NCBI GenBank assembly: GCA_030447125.1
Contig: JAUJLZ010000039.1
Coordinates: 1 to 11,359 of the forward strand
Source of the DNA: Acidimicrobiales bacterium
GTDB taxonomy: Bacteria > Actinomycetota > Acidimicrobiia > Acidimicrobiales > CADCSY01
DNA length: 11,359 nucleotides
Direction of reading: 5' to 3'
Under the pieces are notes generated by a model that saw nothing but the letters and a program-made list of their open reading frames with translations, did not search any database and was not told where the DNA came from. Shown here piece by piece: positions 1-6,165 of this stretch (position 1 is the stretch's first letter; each line of letters starts with the position of its first letter). A program made the translations under genes and the position numbers.

Positions 1-769
1 CCACGCCCACGAACATCTCCATGAAGTCCGAGCCGGTGACCGACAGGAAGGGCACACCGGCTTCGCCGGCCACGGCCCGGGCGATGAGGGTCTTGCCCGT
101 GCCCGGGGGGCCGACCAGCAGCACGCCCTTGGGGATGCGGGCGCCGATGGTGGCGAAGCGCTGCGGTGCCTTCAAGAAGTCGACCACCTCGGTGATCTCC
201 TGCTTGACGCCCTCGTAGCCGGCCACGTCGTCAAAGGTCGTGCCCGGCTTCTCGGTGGAGTAGGTCTTGGCCTTGGACCGCCCGATCTGCATGATGCCGC
301 CCATCTGGCCCTGGGCCCGGCGCTGCATCCACACGAAGAAGCCGATGAGGAACACCACGGGCAGCAGGAACGGGATGAGGCTGGTGATGACGTTGGGCGT
401 GGGCGTGTCGGTGCGGTACTCGACCCCGTGCTCCTCGAACAGGTCGGTGTCGGCGGCGAACAGCTCGTTGGTGGCGCTGCTGGTGAACTGCTCGCCGCCA
501 GCGGTCTCGGCCACGATCTCGTTGGTGACGGTGTTGAACGTGATCGAGGCGATCTCGTCGTTGCGCACCTGCTCTCGCAGCTCCGAGTAGCCGACCGGCT
601 CGGCCTCGTTGGCCGAGAACACCCCGCTCAGCAAGAAGAACGACAACACCAGGCCGAGCGCGACCCACGCGCCCCATCGGGACCACCCCTGTTCGGGGCG
701 CCCGGGCCGGCCGAAGCCGCGGGCGTCGCGCGCGTCGCGAGGGGGCGGCTTGGGGGACTGGGGGACCAT
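1..769 (-). CDS. ftsH: ATP-dependent zinc metalloprotease FtsH, N-terminal part (cut by window edge)
   Basis: Membrane-anchored AAA+ protease that extracts and degrades membrane and soluble proteins. About 256 residues are present. After a basic, proline-rich N-terminus (1-34) comes TM1 (about 35-52), an extracytoplasmic FtsH_ext-type domain (about 55-125), TM2 (about 127-147), then the AAA linker with TFDDVAG (177-184). Walker A GPPGTGKT lies at 220-227, and the window ends in the pore-loop motif MFVGVG. Walker B, SRH and the HExxH protease domain lie beyond base 1. The start is ATG at 769-767: a TAGCAT hexamer sits 6 bases upstream and no other ATG/GTG in frame gives a better N-terminus. 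The N-terminal extension before TM1 is longer than in E. coli FtsH. The gene is divergent from the DUF3499 gene. Family identity is near certain; completeness cannot be judged. Confidence 0.96.
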   Translation of the reverse strand, partial: MVPQSPKPPPRDARDARGFGRPGRPEQGWSRWGAWVALGLVLSFFLLSGVFSANEAEPVGYSELREQVRNDEIASITFNTVTNEIVAETAGGEQFTSSATNELFAADTDLFEEHGVEYRTDTPTPNVITSLIPFLLPVVFLIGFFVWMQRRAQGQMGGIMQIGRSKAKTYSTEKPGTTFDDVAGYEGVKQEITEVVDFLKAPQRFATIGARIPKGVLLVGPPGTGKTLIARAVAGEAGVPFLSVTGSDFMEMFVGV

Positions 770-775
770 GAACCC

Positions 776-781
776 ATGCTA
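776..781 (-). promoter_or_regulatory. -10-like hexamer TAGCAT for ftsH, leaderless spacing
   Basis: Read on the minus strand, TAGCAT is followed by 6 bases (GGGTTC) and then the ftsH ATG. This is the actinobacterial TANNNT -10 pattern at the distance that puts the transcription start on or beside the start codon. I see no convincing -35 and no Shine-Dalgarno sequence. The same arrangement recurs at other unit starts in the window, which raises confidence. Confidence 0.6.
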
Positions 782-847
782 GGGGCCCGACCGCGACCGC
801 ACGCAGCGGCCCGGTCAGGTATCCACCACCAGTGCCGAGCGCAAGAG

Positions 848-853
848 TAGCCT
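848..853 (+). promoter_or_regulatory. -10-like hexamer TAGCCT for the DUF3499 gene
   Basis: TAGCCT is separated from the ATG at 860 by 6 bases (CCGGCT). There is no Shine-Dalgarno sequence between hexamer and start, as expected for leaderless transcription. With the opposing ftsH hexamer at 776-781 it defines a compact divergent promoter region. Confidence 0.55.
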
Positions 854-859
854 CCGGCT

Positions 860-1135
860 ATGGGAAGCAGCCGTCCTACCCTCGGAACCCGCCGCCCCGC
901 CCCCGCCATCCGCCCCCGGTTGTGCGCCCGGCCCGGGTGCGACGAGGTGGCGTCGGCCACCATGACCTACGACTACGGCGACCGCTCGACGTGGATCGAC
1001 ACGCTCGATCCCGATGCCTCTCCAGCCGGCTACGACCTGTGCGACCACCATGCCGAACGGCTCGGGGTGCCTTCCGGTTGGTCCCGCACCGATCGCCGCC
1101 AGCCCCCGTCGCCCTTTGCGCGCGTCGCCGTGTGA
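860..1135 (+). CDS. DUF3499 family small zinc-ribbon-like protein
   Basis: A 91-residue protein matching the actinobacterial DUF3499 pattern. The signature is LCARPGCD (21-28), a TMTYDYGDR stretch (34-42) and YDLCDHHAERL (58-68), followed by P-x-GW. Cys22, Cys27, Cys61 and His64 are well placed to bind a metal, probably zinc; this is inferred from spacing. No TM segment or signal peptide is present. The first 20 residues are basic and proline-rich and may be disordered. The function of the family is unknown. In mycobacteria a homologue lies near whiB2 and manB, so its presence here upstream of a manB operon repeats a known neighbourhood. The start at 860 is supported by the upstream TAGCCT hexamer. 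The short tail after GW (75-91) looks poorly conserved. Confidence 0.85.
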   Translation: MGSSRPTLGTRRPAPAIRPRLCARPGCDEVASATMTYDYGDRSTWIDTLDPDASPAGYDLCDHHAERLGVPSGWSRTDRRQPPSPFARVAV

Positions 1136-1158
1136 GCAGGGACCAGGCAAACCGCCGG

Positions 1159-1164
1159 TAGAGG
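1159..1164 (+). promoter_or_regulatory. Weak -10-like hexamer TAGAGG before a 30-codon ORF
   Basis: TAGAGG lies 6 bases before the GTG at 1171, the same spacing as the stronger hexamers in this window, but it lacks the final T of TANNNT. GAGGG within it could equally act as a Shine-Dalgarno sequence 5 bases from the GTG. Weak evidence on its own. Confidence 0.25.
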
Positions 1165-1170
1165 GACGGG

Positions 1171-1263
1171 GTGGTCCAGGCGACGCATCGCACCACCCAG
1201 CCCTACATCGACGCCGTCATCGAAGAGGTGACCACGTCCGAATGCCCGGGCGAGCTCACCTAG
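1171..1263 (+). CDS. Possible 30-residue small protein
   Basis: GTG to TAG, 30 codons, in the otherwise empty gap between DUF3499 and the CPBP protease. About 90% of third positions are G or C, as in the real genes here, and the predicted peptide is of mixed, non-repetitive composition with an amphipathic-looking middle (YIDAVIEEV, 12-20) and one Cys. An in-frame stop at 1159-1161 means it cannot extend upstream. It has either a TAGAGG hexamer at leaderless spacing or a GAGGG ribosome site. I do not recognise it. It could be a real microprotein, a leader peptide, the remnant of a decayed gene, or chance in high-GC DNA. Confidence 0.3.
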   Translation: MVQATHRTTQPYIDAVIEEVTTSECPGELT

Positions 1264-1287
1264 GGCGCCGAGTAGACCCACGACACG

Positions 1288-1306
1288 CCCACGCCACCCG
1301 CGTGGG
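1288..1306. repeat. Inverted repeat (7-bp stem) next to the CPBP gene promoter
   Basis: CCCACGC (1288-1294) and GCGTGGG (1300-1306) form a perfect 7-bp stem with a 5-base loop. It ends directly against the TAGCGT hexamer at 1307. It could be an operator for a dimeric regulator or a terminator hairpin for upstream transcription. There is no T-tract, so an intrinsic terminator of the classical kind is not supported. Confidence 0.45.
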
Positions 1307-1312
1307 TAGCGT
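1307..1312 (+). promoter_or_regulatory. -10-like hexamer TAGCGT for the CPBP protease gene
   Basis: TAGCGT is followed by 7 bases and the ATG at 1320. In-frame GTG codons at 1302 and 1311 overlap or precede this hexamer. If transcription is leaderless they would not be in the mRNA, which favours the ATG as the start. Confidence 0.55.
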
Positions 1313-1319
1313 GGCGGCG

Positions 1320-2105
1320 ATGCTGCCCGACGACCGGACCTCGGCCCCGAGGGCACAGCCGGACTGGGGAGCGGTGCCCCCGCCCGTGCCCGGCCCTCGT
1401 CCCGATGCCGAGCGGGTGCGGTGGGGCATGGGCGACGCCGTGCTCGGCACCCTCCTCACCCTGGCGGTCCCCACCCTCGTGGGGACGGTCGTGCTCCTGG
1501 CCATGGGACGCAGCGACTTCGCCGGGGTCTCCCTGGCCGCGGTCGCCCTCTTGCAGGTCCCCCTGTGGGCCGGCCTGCTGGGCGCACCGCTGTGGTCGAC
1601 CTACGCCAAGGGCCGCCGCAGCCTGGCGGCGGACTTCGGCCTGCGCATGCGGGGCATCGACATCCCCATCGGCTTGGCCGCCGGCTTCGCCACCCAACTG
1701 GTGCTGGTCGTGGCCATCGCCTTGATCTACCCCCTGCTCGGCATCGATCCCGAGCAGGTGGGCACCACCGCCGAGGAGCTGACCTCCAGCGCCACCGACG
1801 CACTGGGCGTGATCCTGCTCGTGGCCATCGTGGCCGTGGCCGCTCCGCTGTTCGAGGAGCTCTTCTACCGGGGCCTGTGGCTGCGCTCCCTCGAACGCCG
1901 TTTCGGAACGGCCTGGGGTGTCGCGGTGTCCTCGCTCATCTTCGGGATCATCCACTTCCAGGTCTACGACCTGCCCGCCCTGTTCGCCTTCGGGTTGGTC
2001 GCCGCCCTGCTCACCGTGCGCACCGGTCGCCTCGGACCGGCCATCTGGGCCCACGTGGCCTTCAACCTGACGGCGGTGATCAGCCTGCTGGCCGGCCTCG
2101 GCTGA
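1320..2105 (+). CDS. CPBP family intramembrane metalloprotease
   Basis: A 261-residue polytopic membrane protein of the CPBP (CAAX protease and bacteriocin-processing, ABI) family. The three family motifs are present: EELFYR at 179-184 (paired glutamates and Arg), FGIIH at 208-212 (second-motif His212) and HVAFN at 245-249 (His245, Asn249). These form the predicted intramembrane zinc site. Hydrophobic segments lie at about 39-62, 69-92, 116-140, 161-177, 199-214, 217-236 and 241-258. The first 34 residues are hydrophilic and proline-rich and probably cytoplasmic. Bacterial members process peptides or membrane proteins; the substrate here is unknown. The start is ATG 1320, chosen over GTG 1302 or 1311 because of the TAGCGT hexamer. 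The small CxxC gene follows after 60 bp. Confidence 0.88.
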   Translation: MLPDDRTSAPRAQPDWGAVPPPVPGPRPDAERVRWGMGDAVLGTLLTLAVPTLVGTVVLLAMGRSDFAGVSLAAVALLQVPLWAGLLGAPLWSTYAKGRRSLAADFGLRMRGIDIPIGLAAGFATQLVLVVAIALIYPLLGIDPEQVGTTAEELTSSATDALGVILLVAIVAVAAPLFEELFYRGLWLRSLERRFGTAWGVAVSSLIFGIIHFQVYDLPALFAFGLVAALLTVRTGRLGPAIWAHVAFNLTAVISLLAGLG

Positions 2106-2165
2106 CCTCGGCCGTGGTCGGGGTCGGACGCCCTGGCACCGTTCTTCACGGCTTCGTCACTCAAG

Positions 2166-2405
2166 GTGGGCCCCGTGCGACCCGACAACCAGGGCATGGC
2201 CGCCACCCCGCCCGACGAGCGCTGCACCCGGTGCAGGTGCCCCCTCGTGCTGATCTCCTTCACCCAGGGCCCGTCGCTGATGACGATGGGATCATGTGCG
2301 TCGTGCCACACGCGGTCGTGGTGGCGCGACGGCGTGAGCGTCGGGCTTGGAGACGTCCTGGCCGACCTGGTGGCCGCCCTGCCCCCGAGCTCCACCGACC
2401 GTTGA
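2166..2405 (+). CDS. Small CxxC...CxxC (zinc-ribbon-like) protein
   Basis: A 79-residue protein I cannot assign to a named family. Two knuckles are clear: CTRC at 20-23 (with a further Cys25) and CASC at 44-47, separated by 20 residues with strand-like sequence (VLISF, 28-32), as in a zinc ribbon. His48 follows. Then comes TRSWWRDG and a hydrophobic helix-like tail (GLGDVLADLVAAL). There is no TM segment. Codon use (GC-rich third positions) supports coding. The start is uncertain: GTG 2166, GTG 2175 or ATG 2196 are all in frame, and none has a good Shine-Dalgarno sequence or -10 hexamer. The knuckles lie downstream of all three. It probably shares the CPBP gene transcript (60-bp gap). A role as nucleic-acid- or protein-binding adaptor is plausible but unproven. 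Confidence 0.7.
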   Translation: MGPVRPDNQGMAATPPDERCTRCRCPLVLISFTQGPSLMTMGSCASCHTRSWWRDGVSVGLGDVLADLVAALPPSSTDR

Positions 2406-2411
2406 GCCGAG

Positions 2412-2439
2412 GCCTGCCCACCTTGGTGGCCCTCCAGGC
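2412..2439 (+). terminator. Possible terminator-like hairpin after the CxxC protein gene
   Basis: Seven bases after the stop codon, GCCTG (2412-2416) can pair with CAGGC (2435-2439), enclosing CCACC (2418-2422) and GGTGG (2425-2429). No T-run follows, so this is only a candidate. It lies between the two plus-strand units and upstream of the next promoter-like hexamer. Confidence 0.25.
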
Positions 2440-2491
2440 ACCTCGTCCCTGAGGAACCGGGCCCTGGCGGCGCAAGCGCCAACGGCGGTGG

Positions 2492-2497
2492 CAGGAT
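2492..2497 (+). promoter_or_regulatory. -10-like hexamer CAGGAT for the five-gene sugar operon
   Basis: CAGGAT lies 6 bases (GGGGCG) before the ATG at 2504. It fits NANNNT at leaderless spacing. The same GGGGCG-ATG context follows the ahcY hexamer. AGGA within it could instead be a Shine-Dalgarno sequence, so this site is weaker than the TAGCNT sites. A small inverted repeat (GGCG-CAAG-CGCC, 2469-2480) lies just upstream. Confidence 0.4.
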
Positions 2498-2503
2498 GGG
2501 GCG

Positions 2504-4978
2504 ATGGCCGTGATCCAACGACTGCGCCACGTTTCGCCCCAGAGCTTCGTCACCGCCGGGTTGGTCACCCTCGCCGTGGTGTTCACCCTGGTGGCACTCC
2601 AGCCCCAGCTCATCCTGGCCGACACCCTCGCCGCCGGAGGCGACATGGGCGCCCACGTGTGGGGCCCGGCCTACCTACGAGACGAGCTCCTGCCCGCCGG
2701 GCGACTCAGCGGCTGGACCCCCGACTGGTACGCCGGCTTCCCTGCGTACCAGTTCTACATGGTGGTTCCCAGCCTGCTCATCGTGGCCCTCGACGTGGTG
2801 CTGCCCTACACCGTCGCCTTCAAGGTGATCACCGTCTCGGGCCTGCTCACCTTGCCGGTGGCGGCGTGGGCGCTCGGTCGTCTGGCCCGCCTGCCCTTCC
2901 CTGGCCCGGCCCTGTTGGCCGTGGCCAGCGTGCCGTTCATCTTCGACCGCTCCTTCACCATCTACGGCGGCAACGCCGCCTCCACCCTCGCCGGCGAGTT
3001 CGCCTTCAGCATCAGCCTGTCCCTGGCCGTGCTGTTCATCGGCCTGGTGCTCCGGGGCCTCGAGACCGGGCGTCTGCGGGCGGCGGCCGCCATCGTCTTG
3101 GCCCTGACCGCGCTGTGCCACATCATCCCCGCCATCTTCGCCGTGGTCGCCGCCCTGTTGGCCCTGGCCGTGCGGGCCGACCGCGCCCGGCTGCGGTGGT
3201 TGGCCGGGGCCGGGATCGTCGGGAGCCTGCTCACCGCCTTTTGGACCGTGCCCTTCCTGGCTCGCCGGGCCTACCTGAACGACATGGGCTGGGAGAAGCT
3301 GACCACCTACTGGGAGGCGCTGCTGCCCGGTCGCCTGGGGCAGTCGCTGAGCCGTGCCTTTGGCGGCGAAGCCACGGCCGCCATCGACGGCGACCTCACC
3401 TGGGTCGCCCTGCTGGCCGCCGTCGGGGTGGGAACGTCGATCATCTTCCGTCGCCGCCTGGGCATGTACCTCGGTCTGCTGGCCGTGATCTCCGCCGCGG
3501 CCTTCGTCCTCGCCCCCCAGGGTCGGCTCTGGAACGCCCGACTCCTGCCCTTTTGGTACCTGTGCCTCTACCTGTTGGCCGCCATCGCCGTGGCCGAGTT
3601 CGTCTCCTCGGCCGCCGTGCTGGCCAACCGGCGCACCGACACGCCGGACCGCCGGGTGCTGGTGGTCGCCCCGGTGCTGGCTGGCCTGGTGGTGCTGGTG
3701 TCTGTCGGTCTGCCCTTGCGCACGTTGCCGTTCGGATCGACCTCGCCCGACGGCGAGACCTATTCCTGGCTGGGCCTCAGCACCGCCGACAGCAGCTTCA
3801 TCCCCGCCTGGGCCCGCTGGAACTACAGCGGCTACGAACGCAAGGACGCCTACCCCGAGTTCCAGGCCGTGGTCGAGACCATGGAGGACCTCGGCCAGAA
3901 CGGCGGCTGCGGGCGGGCCATGTGGGAGTACGACTCCGAGCTCGACCGCTTCGGCACCCCGATGGCGCTCATGCTCCTGCCCTATTTCACCGACGGCTGC
4001 ATCGGGTCGATGGAGGGTCTGTTCTTCGAGGCCTCAGCCACCACGCCCTACCACTTCATCAACCAGTCCGAGCTCTCGGCCGGGCCCTCGCAGGCCCAGC
4101 GTGACCTCCCCTACGGCCCACTCGACGTGAACCGCGGGGTAGACCACCTCCAGCTCCTCGGTGTCCGGTACTACATGGCCTTTTCGCCCACGGCGATCGA
4201 GCAGGCCGAGGCCGAGGCCGACCTCTCCCTGGTGGCCTCCGTCGAGGGCTGGCGCATCTACGAGGTGACCGACTCGGAGGTGGTGGTGCCCCTCGAGTCC
4301 GAACCTGTCGTGCTGGAGGGGGTGCCCAAGGGCGGCGAGGGGTGGCTCGACGTCGCCGTCGACTGGTACATGGACCCCTCGGCCCAGGATGTCTTCCTGG
4401 CTGCGGCCGGGCCCCCGTCGTGGGAGCGAGCCCTGGCTGGCGCCGACGTCGAGCCCACCCCGGTGGCGCCGAGCGAGGTCACCCAGATCGAGACCGACAA
4501 CGATTCCATCTCCTTTTCGGTCGACCGTCCGGGGACCCCCGTGCTCGTCAAGACCTCCTACTTCCCCAACTGGCAGGCACGCGGGGCCGACGGACCGTGG
4601 CGGGTGGCGCCCAACCTCATGGTGGTCGTGCCCACCGCCACCCAGGTTGAGCTGACCTACGGCACCACGCCGGTCGACTGGCTGGCCTGGGCCCTGACCA
4701 TCCTCGGGGTGGCCGGGCTCGCCGTGCTCTGCCTGCGGGGCCCGATCGACCTCCCGTCCCGTCGCCGCACCATCACCCTCGACGGCTCGGCCCCGGCCCT
4801 GATCCTCGACGACCTCGACGACGTGGACGACGACTTGGCTGACGACGACTTGGCTGACGACGACTTGGACGACGAGGACCTGGAGGACGACGACCTGGAC
4901 GAGAACCAGGACAGACCTGCTCCGGCCCACGCCATGTCTGCCAGGCGCTCGGAGGGGGGGGCCGAGCCCGAACGGTGA
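2504..4978 (+). CDS. PTPS-related / GT-C-like polytopic membrane protein with acidic tail
   Basis: An 824-residue membrane protein resembling the '6-pyruvoyl-tetrahydropterin synthase-related' membrane family, which is similar to YfhO/GT-C glycosyltransferases. Despite the family name nothing suggests pterin chemistry. TM1 is at about 15-37. An extracytoplasmic loop follows with GGDMGAH (45-51) and the family-like WTPDWYAGFPAYQFY (71-85); its Asp and Asn/Gln residues are candidates for the GT-C active site. Many TM segments occupy about 86-405. A large soluble region (about 406-722) includes YFPNWQA (686-692), seen near the end of YfhO-like proteins, and a last TM lies at about 724-745. A cytoplasmic tail with five DDDLA-type repeats (775-799) ends the protein. 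It is the first gene of the operon and overlaps the GT2 gene by 4 bp (GTGA). Likely role: transferring sugars from polyprenyl-phosphate donors; this is inference. Confidence 0.72.
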   Translation: MAVIQRLRHVSPQSFVTAGLVTLAVVFTLVALQPQLILADTLAAGGDMGAHVWGPAYLRDELLPAGRLSGWTPDWYAGFPAYQFYMVVPSLLIVALDVVLPYTVAFKVITVSGLLTLPVAAWALGRLARLPFPGPALLAVASVPFIFDRSFTIYGGNAASTLAGEFAFSISLSLAVLFIGLVLRGLETGRLRAAAAIVLALTALCHIIPAIFAVVAALLALAVRADRARLRWLAGAGIVGSLLTAFWTVPFLARRAYLNDMGWEKLTTYWEALLPGRLGQSLSRAFGGEATAAIDGDLTWVALLAAVGVGTSIIFRRRLGMYLGLLAVISAAAFVLAPQGRLWNARLLPFWYLCLYLLAAIAVAEFVSSAAVLANRRTDTPDRRVLVVAPVLAGLVVLVSVGLPLRTLPFGSTSPDGETYSWLGLSTADSSFIPAWARWNYSGYERKDAYPEFQAVVETMEDLGQNGGCGRAMWEYDSELDRFGTPMALMLLPYFTDGCIGSMEGLFFEASATTPYHFINQSELSAGPSQAQRDLPYGPLDVNRGVDHLQLLGVRYYMAFSPTAIEQAEAEADLSLVASVEGWRIYEVTDSEVVVPLESEPVVLEGVPKGGEGWLDVAVDWYMDPSAQDVFLAAAGPPSWERALAGADVEPTPVAPSEVTQIETDNDSISFSVDRPGTPVLVKTSYFPNWQARGADGPWRVAPNLMVVVPTATQVELTYGTTPVDWLAWALTILGVAGLAVLCLRGPIDLPSRRRTITLDGSAPALILDDLDDVDDDLADDDLADDDLDDEDLEDDDLDENQDRPAPAHAMSARRSEGGAEPER
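4826..4900 (+). repeat. Five tandem 15-bp units encoding an Asp-rich tail
   Basis: Five in-frame 15-bp units encode DDDLA, DDDLA, DDDLD, DEDLE and DDDLD (residues 775-799 of the membrane protein). Units 1 and 2 are identical in DNA; the later ones differ by a few substitutions. Being a multiple of three, copy number can change by slippage without a frameshift. The segment follows the last TM and should be cytoplasmic. Confidence 0.85.
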
Positions 4979-6165
4979 CGTCGGTCGGGCCGCTGCGGCG
5001 CTTCGCCGTGGTCAGTGCCGTCGTCACCGCCGTCGACCTCGTCATCCTGGTGGTGGCGGTGGGCGTGGGCGGCCTGGCGGTGGTCCTCGCCGACGCCCTC
5101 GCCGTCGCCCTCGCCTCGCTCGCCTCGTGGGTCCTGCACCGGGCCGTCGCCGGCGCCGGTGACCCCTTCGTACGCTGGGTCGACCGGCCGGTGGCCTTTG
5201 TGACCGCAGCCCTGGTCACCGGCAGCCTCGACGTGGCCGTGGTCACCCTCGTCGCCGGCGGCGGGGTCGAGGACGGTGCCGGCGGCGCGACCCTGGGCGC
5301 CCTGTTCGGCGCCAAGGCCCTGGCCCTGGTCCTGGCCGGCGGTCTGCGCCTGGCCGCCTACCGGGTGGTCCTGGTGGCCCCCACCCGCCGGGAGCTGCGC
5401 GTGCGGACGTCCCGAAGTGACCCGCCCGGTGAGGTGCGCCTGAGCGTGGTGGTCCCTGCCTACCGGGAGGAGGGTCGCATCGCCACCTCGGTGGCCCGCC
5501 TGGCGGAGGTGTTGGCCGACGTGGCCGACAACGGCGGGATCGAGATCCTGGTGGTCGACGACGGATCCGGCGACGCCACCGCGGCCGAAGCTGCCGCCGC
5601 CGGCGCCCGGGTGTTGTCGCTCGACGTGAACCGGGGCAAGGGGGCCGCAGTGCGGGCGGGGATGCTGGCGGCAACGGGACGCACGGTCGCCTTTGTCGAC
5701 GCCGATCTGGCCTATCCGCCCGAGCAGGTACTGGCCCTGTTGGCCGGCGTGGAGGAGGGGTGGGATGTGGTGGTGGGCAGCCGCCGCCACCGGGATTCGA
5801 TCGACGTCGCCCGTCCTGGCCTGGTGCGCGAGGTCAGCGGGCGCCTGTTCAACCTCGTCACCGCCGTGGTGCTCCTCGGGCGCTACCGGGACACCCAGTG
5901 CGGCTGCAAGGCCTTCCGCTCCGACATGGCCCGTCTGGTGTTCTCCCACACCCGTCTCGACGGGTTCGCCTTCGACGTCGAGGTCTTCCACCTGGTGGAG
6001 CGCTACCGCCTGTCCCTCACCGAGATACCGGTCACCCTCGTGTCGTCCCATGGATCCACCGTGCGGGTGGGCGCCGACGCCCTGGCCATGGTGCGCGACC
6101 TCTTCCGACTCCGGCGCTGGTCGGGCCGGGGCGTCTACGACGTCGACGCTAGGGTGAGGCGGTGA
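4975..6165 (+). CDS. GtrA-like domain fused to a GT2 polyprenyl-phosphate glycosyltransferase
   Basis: A 396-residue protein. Residues 8-134 form four hydrophobic segments of GtrA/DPMS type (about 8-30, 34-56, 72-94, 105-134). Residues 155-390 form a GT-A fold GT2 domain of the dolichyl-phosphate glucose/mannose synthase group (ALG5/DPM1-like). It carries SVVVPAYREE (157-166), VVDDGSGD (193-200), the metal-binding DAD (242-244), the acceptor/catalytic-region motif DTQCGCKAF (306-314) and a family-typical FAFDVE. Such enzymes move a hexose from NDP-hexose to polyprenyl phosphate on the cytoplasmic face. In the fusions I know, GtrA follows the GT2; here it precedes it. GTG start 4975 overlaps the upstream stop by 4 bp (GTGA), implying translational coupling. 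The gene ends one base into the manB ATG. Sugar and lipid specificity are not readable; mannose is favoured by the neighbours. Confidence 0.87.
   Translation: MTSVGPLRRFAVVSAVVTAVDLVILVVAVGVGGLAVVLADALAVALASLASWVLHRAVAGAGDPFVRWVDRPVAFVTAALVTGSLDVAVVTLVAGGGVEDGAGGATLGALFGAKALALVLAGGLRLAAYRVVLVAPTRRELRVRTSRSDPPGEVRLSVVVPAYREEGRIATSVARLAEVLADVADNGGIEILVVDDGSGDATAAEAAAAGARVLSLDVNRGKGAAVRAGMLAATGRTVAFVDADLAYPPEQVLALLAGVEEGWDVVVGSRRHRDSIDVARPGLVREVSGRLFNLVTAVVLLGRYRDTQCGCKAFRSDMARLVFSHTRLDGFAFDVEVFHLVERYRLSLTEIPVTLVSSHGSTVRVGADALAMVRDLFRLRRWSGRGVYDVDARVRR

Noticed and set aside
1014..1319. N-terminal extension of the CPBP frame
   Set aside because: It overlaps the DUF3499 gene and the -10-like TAGCGT, and is low-complexity Arg/Pro/His sequence without conserved features.
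2347..4104. 585-codon plus-strand open frame
   Set aside because: It overlaps the membrane protein gene in another frame and is dominated by Arg, Pro, Gly and His with no domain. It is a frame shadow.
4034..6051. Long minus-strand open frames with Val/Gln or Ser/Lys repeats
   Set aside because: The repeats are the antisense reading of the Asp-rich 15-bp repeat, and the rest is antisense to the GT2 gene.
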